Assembly: GCF_026072915.1 (NCBI RefSeq)
Contig: NZ_AP025943.1
Location: forward strand, 2,542,001 to 2,606,000
Reading direction: 5' to 3'
From: Akkermansia biwaensis
Lineage (GTDB): Bacteria; Verrucomicrobiota; Verrucomicrobiia; Verrucomicrobiales; Akkermansiaceae
DNA: 64,000 nucleotides
Below the pieces are notes generated by a model. That model was not told the DNA's origin. It was given only the letters and a program-made list of their open reading frames with translations, and did not search any database. Shown here one piece after another: positions 1-6,675 of this stretch. Each line of letters begins with the position of its first letter. The first letter of the stretch is position 1. Made by a program: the position numbers and the translations under genes.

Positions 1-327
1 ATGGCCCTGGAAGACGGCCGGGTGACCGCTGCCGGCAGGCAGTTCCGGGTGGAGGATATTGCCCGGCTGGACCTGCGCAGGTGGAAGATGAAGGGGCTGG
101 CCCATGCGGTGCTGAAGCCGGAGTGCGGTAAGGCGAGAGTAAGGCTGGACGGCCTGACTTACGGGGGCTTCCGCAAGGAGGATTCCCCCAACAATGCGGA
201 GGATTTCATGAAGGCCCTGCTGGCGCGCTACCAGGGAGAGGTGATTGATTATGAAGAAGCTCCGGAGGCGGCAGAAGTTTCCTTGCCAAAGAAGAGCGCT
301 GATGCCAATACGGATCATGATGTATGA
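1..327 (+). CDS. C-terminal part of an uncharacterised protein (5' end outside window)
   Basis: The frame is open from the first base and ends at TGA 325-327. The ATG at position 1 is probably an internal methionine, so only about 108 C-terminal residues are visible. The visible part looks like one small beta-rich domain (an EDGR...GRQFRVEDI pattern, then a basic stretch and RVRLDGLTYGGF), followed by an acidic and then polar tail. I do not recognise the family with confidence; a bacterial PH-like fold is possible. The next gene starts at 324 inside this gene's stop (ATGA overlap), so the two are translationally coupled and probably work together. Confidence 0.6.
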   Translation: MALEDGRVTAAGRQFRVEDIARLDLRRWKMKGLAHAVLKPECGKARVRLDGLTYGGFRKEDSPNNAEDFMKALLARYQGEVIDYEEAPEAAEVSLPKKSADANTDHDV

Positions 328-1538
328 GTAAGATTTCCCCCCAGGCAAAAAACGGGCGTGACCGGGCGTTTGGCGTGGCCTGCTGGACATTGGGCGGAAT
401 GGCCTTTGTGCTTCTGCTGATGGTAGGCGTTTCCTTCAGCCTGTCCGGCAGGACGGTAGTGGTTGAAAAAGTGGTGCAGGTTCCTGTTCCGCAGCCGGTT
501 GTCGTTGCGCCTCCTCCGGTCTCCGCCGGAACCGGGGATGACGCGGCCGAAGAAGGTCCTGCCGCGATTTCCGACCCTCCGAATTCTGTGGTAAGACCGC
601 GTTCCGTGGAGGAAATGCTCCGGGCAGCGGATCTGGCCGACCCGGAGGAAACTCCTTCTGCGGTTTCCGCTTCTCCTGCGGGCAATGCTGAGGCGGTTTC
701 CTCCCAGCCTGCGCTGCCGTCGGAGAACCCGGACGACGTGATGCCGGCCATGACCGAGGAGGTGGCGGCTCTCGTCAAGGCCGCCAGATATGCCCAGATA
801 GAGGGAGATCTGAAAGTGGCGGTGCTCAAGCTGGAACAGGCCATGAGGCTGGAGCCCGACAACCCGGTGGTGCTTTATTATTACGGCCTGACCTACGAAT
901 GGCTGCGGAATGCGGACAAGTCCCGGGAATTTTTCCTGAAAGTGTACACCCAGCGTGAGAAGGCGGGAAAGTATTTTTCCAGGGCGGCCAAGCATCTCCA
1001 GGCCGGCTTTTCCAGAGCCGCGGACATGCGCGGCGACATATCCTTCGGGACTATTCTGGAATACCGGGATCCGGAATGCAGGAGCGGGGAGCGCGTGAAG
1101 CTGACGGTCCCCATCCTCATGAAGGACGGATTGAACGTCAGGCCGGAAGACCTGCGCATCATTATCCAGTTTTTTGACGAGGTGAACGGGAAAAAGGTGG
1201 AAAAGACGCGTGCTCAGGAATTGCCCTACGCGTGGGTGACGGAACCCGTAGACTGGGCGGACGGGGAGGAAATCATGGAGATGACCTACTACATGCCCCC
1301 CCTGACGGAAGAGGAGACGATCGCTTTCGGGAGCCTCAAGTATTACGGTTATACCGCCAAATTGTACTACAAGGGCGAACCGATGGATTGCCAGGCCTCC
1401 CCTCCTGTGTTATTCTTGCTGGAACAAATGAAGCAGAGCGCCCCCTCCGGCATGCCCGAGCTTTACGACGGTGGCCTGCTTCCCCCTGTGGATGCCGCCC
1501 CGGTCTCCGATTCCTACGACTCCCTCCTGCCTCCCTGA
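324..1538 (+). CDS. Membrane-anchored TPR protein, function unknown
   Basis: This is a 404-residue protein. It has a short basic N-terminus, one membrane segment at about residues 16-40, a proline/valine-rich linker (about 48-62), and an acidic low-complexity spacer to about residue 145. A tetratricopeptide-like pair follows at about residues 150-215 (the A..AQIEGDL..AV..LEQA...EPDNP..LYYYGL pattern), then a beta-rich C-terminal domain of about 180 residues with no motif I recognise. The topology predicts that the TPR and C-terminal domains lie outside the inner membrane. The start overlaps the stop of the upstream gene by four bases, and the next gene begins 14 bases after its stop, so it is part of an operon with a pseudokinase-FGE fusion. 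A scaffolding role is inference only. Confidence 0.75.
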   Translation: MSKISPQAKNGRDRAFGVACWTLGGMAFVLLLMVGVSFSLSGRTVVVEKVVQVPVPQPVVVAPPPVSAGTGDDAAEEGPAAISDPPNSVVRPRSVEEMLRAADLADPEETPSAVSASPAGNAEAVSSQPALPSENPDDVMPAMTEEVAALVKAARYAQIEGDLKVAVLKLEQAMRLEPDNPVVLYYYGLTYEWLRNADKSREFFLKVYTQREKAGKYFSRAAKHLQAGFSRAADMRGDISFGTILEYRDPECRSGERVKLTVPILMKDGLNVRPEDLRIIIQFFDEVNGKKVEKTRAQELPYAWVTEPVDWADGEEIMEMTYYMPPLTEEETIAFGSLKYYGYTAKLYYKGEPMDCQASPPVLFLLEQMKQSAPSGMPELYDGGLLPPVDAAPVSDSYDSLLPP

Positions 1539-1552
1539 TACCCGACTGCTCC

Positions 1553-3073
1553 ATGTTCGATCTTCCCCACAACTTCGGCGACTACACGCTGGTGGCCCTT
1601 GTCGGCCGCACGCGGGGGGGCATTCTTTACCAGGCCATCCAGCAGGGCATGGACCGTTCCGTATTCATGGAATTGCTGGTGCCGGACAATCCGGAAGGAG
1701 TGACGGTGGAGGATTTCATCATGAAGGCCCGTACGCGCGCCGCCATCAACGTACCGGTGCTGGGGACGGTGTACGAGGCTTCCCAGGTCCAGGGCTACTG
1801 GTTCGTTACCAGCGAGCAGCTGGGAGGCTTTTCCCTCCAGGCCATGCTGGACCGCCGGGAAACCCTGTCCGTCAAGGATATGCTGAAAGTGATTGAAACG
1901 GCAGGGACCATTTGCGGCAAGTACGAGCGTTTGCAGACGGCGTTCAACCTGATGGAGCCGCGCCATATCTTTGTGGATGACAAGTCCTGCGTGCGGGTGA
2001 TGAACACGGCCATGCCCGGGAATTTTCATGAGGAGCAGTCCTGCGAACAGATGAAAAAGCTGGGAGAGTATCTTCTCCCCTTGGTGACGCCGGACGTTCC
2101 CGGCGCCACGCGCATGGCCACCCTGCTGGGCTGGATGCGCGACGGGCAGAACGGCAACCGGATACAGTGGGAACAGGTCATGGAGCTGATAGCCGCTGTC
2201 CGGGAGCAATTGGGGCTTTCTCCCCGCGCAACCACCCACCGCTATACCGTCCCGGCGGAACCGGCCAGAAAATTCCGTATGTGGATGATCTGGGCCGGAA
2301 TGGGAGTTCTGGCCGCCGGTGCGGGCACGGCCCTCCTTCTTTTCTCTGGTCCGGCCGCAGAAACGGCCCCGTCAGGACCGCCTCCGGCTCCGAAACATTA
2401 TCCGGATTTTTCCGCCAGCGACCATACGGAAGTTCCCGTCACTATTCCCGGTACGGGGGACCTCATCGTGGGAGCCCATGAGATCACGATGGAATCCTAC
2501 CGGTTGTTCCTGGACCAGTGGTCCCGGCTGACCCCGGAGCTGAAGGAAAAGTATTCCCATCCGGATCAGCCGGACAAGCAGAATGCCACCCATGTCCCCA
2601 GTGACTGGGAAGCCATGTGGAAGGCCGCCAGCACTCCGGGCGGCAAATGGAAGGGAAGAAGGATCACTCCCCGTTCCCCCGTCGTCAACGTCACTTTCTG
2701 GGATGCCTGGGCCTATGCGGCCTGGAAACCCGTGGAGCCCGGGGAACCGCGCTACCGCCTGCCTTCCCGCCAGGAATGGATGGCTCTGGGGGCCCTGATG
2801 GAAACGGGCGAAAAGGGGGATAAAACCCTGGTCATTGACAGGTACAGCAATGATTATGATCTGAAGACCGGCATATGCGGCATGGCCTCCGGCGTGATGG
2901 AATGGACCTCTTCCGTGGAAAAGGACCCCGCGCGCGTGAAGGAACCCCCGGGCCCAGTCGCCTGCGGCGGAGACTGGAGGTACCCGGGCATTACGGACAA
3001 GGTGGAATACCTGCGTTCGCGCGACGAATGCCGGGACAACCTGGGATTCAGAATCGTGCGGCCCGTACGGTGA
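1553..3073 (+). CDS. Pseudokinase - transmembrane - FGE/sulfatase-modifying-factor-like fusion protein
   Basis: The ATG at 1553 gives 506 residues; the frame is open further upstream but would run deep into the preceding gene. Residues 10-220 resemble a Ser/Thr kinase fold (YTLVALVGRTRGG glycine-loop-like start, an NLMEPRHIFVDD stretch where the catalytic loop should be). The VAIK lysine is replaced (VFMELL) and no HRD or DFG motif is visible, so it is probably a pseudokinase. A membrane helix lies at about 243-264. Residues 290-506 match the FGE-sulfatase fold: PVVNVTFWDAWAYAAW, YRLPSRQEW, VMEWTSS, CGGDWRYPG and LGFRIVRP. Members of this fold outside true formylglycine-generating enzymes often act as binding or lectin-like domains. 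It probably senses something outside and signals or scaffolds inside. Confidence 0.8.
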   Translation: MFDLPHNFGDYTLVALVGRTRGGILYQAIQQGMDRSVFMELLVPDNPEGVTVEDFIMKARTRAAINVPVLGTVYEASQVQGYWFVTSEQLGGFSLQAMLDRRETLSVKDMLKVIETAGTICGKYERLQTAFNLMEPRHIFVDDKSCVRVMNTAMPGNFHEEQSCEQMKKLGEYLLPLVTPDVPGATRMATLLGWMRDGQNGNRIQWEQVMELIAAVREQLGLSPRATTHRYTVPAEPARKFRMWMIWAGMGVLAAGAGTALLLFSGPAAETAPSGPPPAPKHYPDFSASDHTEVPVTIPGTGDLIVGAHEITMESYRLFLDQWSRLTPELKEKYSHPDQPDKQNATHVPSDWEAMWKAASTPGGKWKGRRITPRSPVVNVTFWDAWAYAAWKPVEPGEPRYRLPSRQEWMALGALMETGEKGDKTLVIDRYSNDYDLKTGICGMASGVMEWTSSVEKDPARVKEPPGPVACGGDWRYPGITDKVEYLRSRDECRDNLGFRIVRPVR

Positions 3074-3113
3074 TACATTTTCAACAGACAAACACTTATA
3101 CACTTCAATCACG

Positions 3114-3959
3114 ATGAAACATGTTCTCACATTCATGATGCTGGCCCTGCTGGGGGCTTCCGGCGCCCTGGCCCAGATAGCGGTCAAAATCGTTCCGGAA
3201 AAGAAGACCTTCCTCACCGGGGAGGCCAATTACATGAGGCTGACGGTGACCAACAATTCCGGCACGCCCGTTGAACTGAAAAGCCGCGAGTATTCCTCCT
3301 GGCTGGACATTCACGTGGAGCACACCACCGGGGGAGCCATGCTTCCGCAGTCCCGCTTTGCCGTCTTTCCTCCGCTCAACGTGCCTGCCGGCATGAGCGT
3401 CTCCCGCAAGATTGACCTCCGGCACTTCTACAATTTGTCCAGGGAGGGGAATTACCATGTGCAGGCCGTGGTGAAGATGCCCAATGAAAAGGACATGTTC
3501 GCCTCCCAAAAGGCTCTGTTTTCCATCCGTACGGGCACGCCCATGTGGTCCCAGACGGTCAGCATTCCGGGAAGTGTCAAAAAGTGCAAATTCTCCGTAT
3601 GCACCATTCCGGAGCGGGGCATCCAGAAGCTGTACATCCAGACCAGGGATCCGGAGACGGGTGTGGCGTATAATGCCGTATGCGTGGGGAGCTGGCTGGG
3701 CACCACCCGTCCGCAGTGCCTGATAGACGGGAAGGCCAATGTGCACGTCTTTTTCCCCACCACCCCCACACTCTGCGCCTATGCACGCATCAATTACCGG
3801 GGGATGATGGAAAAACTCCAGTATTTCAAGAAAGTTGTGGGTATGCCCAGCATGGTGTTCCTGCCGGACGGCAGTGTCCGTGTGACGGGCGCCGAGCATT
3901 ATGATCCTACGGTGCAGCCCAAGGCTGTTCCGGACGCATCCGTGGTGCCGGGGATGTAA
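3114..3959 (+). CDS. Secreted beta-rich protein of unknown function
   Basis: This is a 281-residue protein with a classical signal peptide (MKHVLTFMMLALLGASGALA, cleavage predicted after residue 20). The mature part is beta-rich and starts like an intracellular-proteinase-inhibitor or BsuPI-type immunoglobulin-like domain: KKTFLTGEANYMRLTVTNNSG, then ..VELKSREYSSWLDIHVEH. It carries about five cysteines (for example KKCKFSVC and PQCLIDG). I do not recognise the full-length family. It lies 40 bases after the pseudokinase fusion on the same strand, so it may belong to that operon and be the periplasmic partner of its exported domain. Confidence 0.65.
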   Translation: MKHVLTFMMLALLGASGALAQIAVKIVPEKKTFLTGEANYMRLTVTNNSGTPVELKSREYSSWLDIHVEHTTGGAMLPQSRFAVFPPLNVPAGMSVSRKIDLRHFYNLSREGNYHVQAVVKMPNEKDMFASQKALFSIRTGTPMWSQTVSIPGSVKKCKFSVCTIPERGIQKLYIQTRDPETGVAYNAVCVGSWLGTTRPQCLIDGKANVHVFFPTTPTLCAYARINYRGMMEKLQYFKKVVGMPSMVFLPDGSVRVTGAEHYDPTVQPKAVPDASVVPGM

Positions 3960-4100
3960 CGGAAAATACCCGGGCTGTGGATTCCGGAGGGGAAGGGGGA
4001 ACGTCCGCGGACGCCGCTGATCCGTGTGCATTCCGGGAGCGGCCCGCTGGGCGGACATGCCGCAAATGCTGGATTGCGCCGCCGGGGCAGGATGACTTCC

Positions 4101-4124
4101 TTCTTTCCTGCCTGTAGGAAAGAA
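4101..4124. terminator. Possible bidirectional terminator hairpin
   Basis: A 9-bp perfect inverted repeat, TTCTTTCCT (4101-4109) with AGGAAAGAA (4116-4124) and a 6-base loop, lies between convergent genes ending at 3959 (+) and 4162 (-). The stem is A/T-rich and there is no clear T-run on either side, so function is uncertain. Confidence 0.35.
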
Positions 4125-4161
4125 AGGGAAAAGAGGAAATCAACAGGGGAAAATCATTCCT

Positions 4162-5187
4162 TTATTTCTCCGGCCTAGGTTCCCGGGCGTTTTTCAGAAT
4201 GCGTTGCACGCTCTCCTGCACCACATCGATCGGCAGGGCGTAATTTTCCGCCCGGTTCACTCTGGCGATATTCATGCCGATCAATTCCCCCTTGAGGTTG
4301 AGGAGCGGTCCTCCCATCAGCGTAAACCGGGAGGGAGTGTCGTGCTGGAGAACCATCGGAAAATCGTCGCGCCGTTTGTTGAACCCGCCGCTGATTTCGT
4401 CGTTGGACGTTTCCGGAACCTGGTCCCCCAGCGCCTTGCGACGGGAACCCAGCGTGACGGTGTAGGAAATTTCCCTGTCCTCGCGCCTGACGCGCAGCTT
4501 GAGTTTTTCTCCGATGGCTTTTTTCGATAAAATGGGGGAAATGTCTTCCAGCGTGGAGACGGGGGTTCCGTCCAGGGCTACAATCCTGTCTCCGGCCAGG
4601 GCGCCCGCCTGGAAGGCCGGCCCGTCCTTGACCACTTCCTGAAAAGAGCAGGATTCTCCAAATACCACGCCCAGATAAACCGTATCCTTGTTCGGGATGG
4701 GGCGCCGGGCGGCGCTGATGGTGCCCAATTGGGGGCGTCGGGAAATTCTGGTGGTGGATCCGTTGCTGACTACGAGCGTTCCAAGGGGGACATCGCTGCT
4801 CACGGGGCCTGGCGCGGGAAGGCCGGCCGCATCCACCTTGACCAGAGCAATGTCCGTGGCCGGGTCCGTGCCGACTACCTGGAAGCTTTCATACTTGGAG
4901 GAACCTATGCGGATGAGCAGTCCTTTGTGGGATTCGAATTCGGACGCCTTCGTCGCGATGTAGCCGTCCGGAGTCAGGATCACGCCGTAGGCCACTACGT
5001 CGTGCCTGGCAAAAAAGACGGCGCTCAAATCCTGCAACCGTGCCCGGACGGGCTCAATGGTTTTCAGAACGACTTTGCCGTTGATGCGCTGTTCAAAGTC
5101 CAGGCTGCCATTACCTCCTTCAGCCGAGGCGCAGGGTGTCCATAGCGCCGCCAGAGGAAACAAACATGCATAAGAGAGAAATTTCAT
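4162..5187 (-). CDS. HtrA-like PDZ protein with lost catalytic residues (pseudoprotease)
   Basis: This is a 341-residue exported protein (signal peptide about 1-22). The trypsin/HtrA fold is recognisable: YGVILTPDGYIATKASEF aligns with the catalytic-His segment, TDIALVKV (Asp112) with the catalytic-Asp segment, and RFTLMGGPLLNLKGELIGMN with the nucleophile segment. The His position is Ser82, and the Ser of GDSGGP is Met291, so only the Asp remains and proteolysis is not expected. A PDZ-like domain (about 168-248; GPAFQAGALAGDRIVALDG) lies before the GGP loop rather than at the C-terminus, an unusual order. The gene follows an intact protease (5207-5947) by 19 bases on the same strand, suggesting a regulatory or adaptor partner of that enzyme. 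Confidence 0.82.
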   Translation of the reverse strand: MKFLSYACLFPLAALWTPCASAEGGNGSLDFEQRINGKVVLKTIEPVRARLQDLSAVFFARHDVVAYGVILTPDGYIATKASEFESHKGLLIRIGSSKYESFQVVGTDPATDIALVKVDAAGLPAPGPVSSDVPLGTLVVSNGSTTRISRRPQLGTISAARRPIPNKDTVYLGVVFGESCSFQEVVKDGPAFQAGALAGDRIVALDGTPVSTLEDISPILSKKAIGEKLKLRVRREDREISYTVTLGSRRKALGDQVPETSNDEISGGFNKRRDDFPMVLQHDTPSRFTLMGGPLLNLKGELIGMNIARVNRAENYALPIDVVQESVQRILKNAREPRPEK

Positions 5188-5206
5188 GGCAGGGAAATGA
5201 ATAGAA

Positions 5207-5947
5207 TTAACCGTTCCGGTCGGGAGACGCTTCCTTGACTTCCTCCGGAGGAGCCGTCAGGGCGTCAAATTCTTTCATGGGAACGTGCAGGTTGTCTTCC
5301 AGCCCGGAACCGACCCGGCTGTGAATACCGATCAATTCCCCGTTCAGGTTGAAAAGGGGGCCTCCGGAATCGCCTCGGATGAGTTTGCAGTCCGTCTGGA
5401 TGACGTCGTTTTTCAGGGAAACGATCCGTCCCAGGCGCACCATGGGGCCGCGTTCCCGGTCCAGTCCGCCGCCGTGGCCCAGGGAAAAGACCCAGTCGCC
5501 CACCTGCGGCTGGTTTTCAGCCTTCTCCACAATAGGAAGGTTTTTGTTCAGCCTGGTGGAGATTTTTGCAATGCCCGCATCCGAATCACTGTTCTCCGCC
5601 GTGGTTTTTCCCGGTATGCGGGTACCGTCCGGCAAGATGATTTTGAGGACGGTATCTTTTTTGCCGACTACGTGGGCGGCGGAGAAAATCAGTCCCTTTT
5701 CGGAAACCAGAATGCCGGTTCCGCTGCTGTTGTTTACCTGAATGCACACCAGCGCAGGGAGCACTTTGGGGAGCACGGCCTGAAGCTGGTGCTCAATTCT
5801 CTGCAAATCTTCCACGGATTGGGGCGTGGTACGCAGGATTCTGGATGATGCAGATTCAGACTGGGCCGCACCCTGCTGCATGGCAGCCAGCAGGGCCGTT
5901 CCGCATAACACGGTGGAAAGGCAGAATCTTCGCAAGGTCTTTTTCAT
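5207..5947 (-). CDS. Trypsin-like periplasmic serine protease (HtrA/DegP protease domain, no PDZ)
   Basis: This is a 246-residue protein with an N-terminal signal peptide (about 1-29). It has a complete S1C/HtrA catalytic triad: His92 (SAAHVVG), Asp123 (SDAGIAKI) and Ser194 (RGDSGGPL). An S1 domain starts at about residue 60 (LPALVCIQVNN, GTGILVSEKG). No PDZ domain follows, so it is about half the length of a typical DegP. It is the middle gene of a minus-strand set: a 42-residue membrane peptide starts 9 bases upstream of it, and a catalytically dead PDZ-containing relative follows 19 bases downstream. Protease and PDZ functions may have been divided between two polypeptides. Substrates cannot be told from the sequence. 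Confidence 0.87.
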   Translation of the reverse strand: MKKTLRRFCLSTVLCGTALLAAMQQGAAQSESASSRILRTTPQSVEDLQRIEHQLQAVLPKVLPALVCIQVNNSSGTGILVSEKGLIFSAAHVVGKKDTVLKIILPDGTRIPGKTTAENSDSDAGIAKISTRLNKNLPIVEKAENQPQVGDWVFSLGHGGGLDRERGPMVRLGRIVSLKNDVIQTDCKLIRGDSGGPLFNLNGELIGIHSRVGSGLEDNLHVPMKEFDALTAPPEEVKEASPDRNG

Positions 5948-5956
5948 GATACCGGA

Positions 5957-6085
5957 TTATTGTTCAGAAGCGGGAATTTCCTGCTTCCGGCCATCCGCCT
6001 GTCCGGTCCCCATGATGGAGTCGTAACAGGTAATTCCAATGGCCAGTCCCGCCAGCGTGATGAAGGTGATGAACAACTCTTTCAT
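5957..6085 (-). CDS. Small 42-residue single-pass membrane peptide
   Basis: ATG 6083-6085 to TAA 5957-5959 encodes 42 residues starting MKELFITFITLAGLAIG. A hydrophobic stretch at about residues 4-20 is long enough to cross the membrane, followed by a polar tail ending IPASEQ. It is separated by only 9 bases from the protease gene that follows on the same strand and is likely cotranscribed. The Shine-Dalgarno match is weak (AGAG about 8 bases upstream). It is shorter than most gene callers accept, so coding status rests on position, frame integrity and composition. Confidence 0.5.
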   Translation of the reverse strand: MKELFITFITLAGLAIGITCYDSIMGTGQADGRKQEIPASEQ

Positions 6086-6208
6086 ATTTTCTCTAACATA
6101 GAATTTGCCGCATCGTCTGACGAGAGAAATTCATTGATAAGGCACACTTTCTCATGACAGAACATTCGGAACGGAGAGAGGCGCAGTTGGAAAACAGGAA
6201 AATAAAGG

Positions 6209-6236
6209 TTGCTTTTTGCCGGTATTGGCGTATAAA
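6209..6236 (+). promoter_or_regulatory. Sigma-70-type promoter of tRNA-Gly
   Basis: TTGCTT (6209-6214), a 16-bp spacer, and TATAAA (6231-6236) lie 38 bases before the tRNA-Gly 5' end. Spacing and match are good for a housekeeping promoter. Confidence 0.6.
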
Positions 6237-6274
6237 CCGTTCAGCGACGCGGTCTGCGTCACTATCCATCCAAA

Positions 6275-6349
6275 GCGGATGTAGCTCAGGGGTAGAGCGC
6301 AACCTTGCCAAGGTTGATGTCGTGGGTTCGAATCCCATCATCCGCTCCA
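6275..6349 (+). tRNA. tRNA-Gly (anticodon GCC)
   Basis: This is a complete cloverleaf: acceptor GCGGATG paired with CATCCGC, D-arm GCTCAGGGGTAGAGC, anticodon stem CAACC/GGTTG with loop TTGCCAA giving anticodon GCC, and T-arm GTGGGTTCGAATCCCAT. Discriminator T is followed by an encoded CCA at 6347-6349. Confidence 0.97.
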
Positions 6350-6494
6350 TTTTTTACTGTGAGTCTGTCCTGGCGGCAGACTTTTTTGTTGCGCAGAAGG
6401 GCGAAGGGGGATGGGAGTTTGTTTTTAAGAGGGTGGAAAAGGAGGCGGCTGTAAAGTGCAGGTGAGAAAGGCTTTATGGGAGGAATAGGGAGAT

Positions 6495-6582
6495 GGACGG
6501 AATGGACCTAAGGGACTTAATGGACACAATGGAAAAGGGGAAACGCTACCCGTCCATTAAGTCCATTGTGTCCATTCCCGCC
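6495..6582. repeat. Two opposed clusters of 9-bp tandem units (GGACNNAAT)
   Basis: Four head-to-tail 9-mers on the plus strand (6495-6530: GGACGGAAT, GGACCTAAG, GGACTTAAT, GGACACAAT) face three units of the same family on the minus strand (6556-6582). The clusters are separated by about 25 bases. Two alternative perfect pairings of 13 and 15 bp exist between the clusters (for example 6519-6533 with 6562-6576). It lies between tRNA-Gly and the autotransporter terminator, outside any gene I can support. Confidence 0.75.
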
Positions 6583-6618
6583 CAACAACAAGGCCGCCCC
6601 GGTTCATCCCGGGCGGCC
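6583..6618 (-). terminator. Rho-independent terminator of the autotransporter gene
   Basis: GGCCGCCC (6592-6599) pairs with GGGCGGCC (6611-6618). Read on the minus strand, the stem is followed by TTGTTGTTGGG. It lies 58 bases beyond the autotransporter stop codon. Confidence 0.7.
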
Positions 6619-6675
6619 CTGTGGTTTTGCAGCAGAAGCGGCGTTTCCGCCGCTCCTCCGGCACCTTAACCTTCT

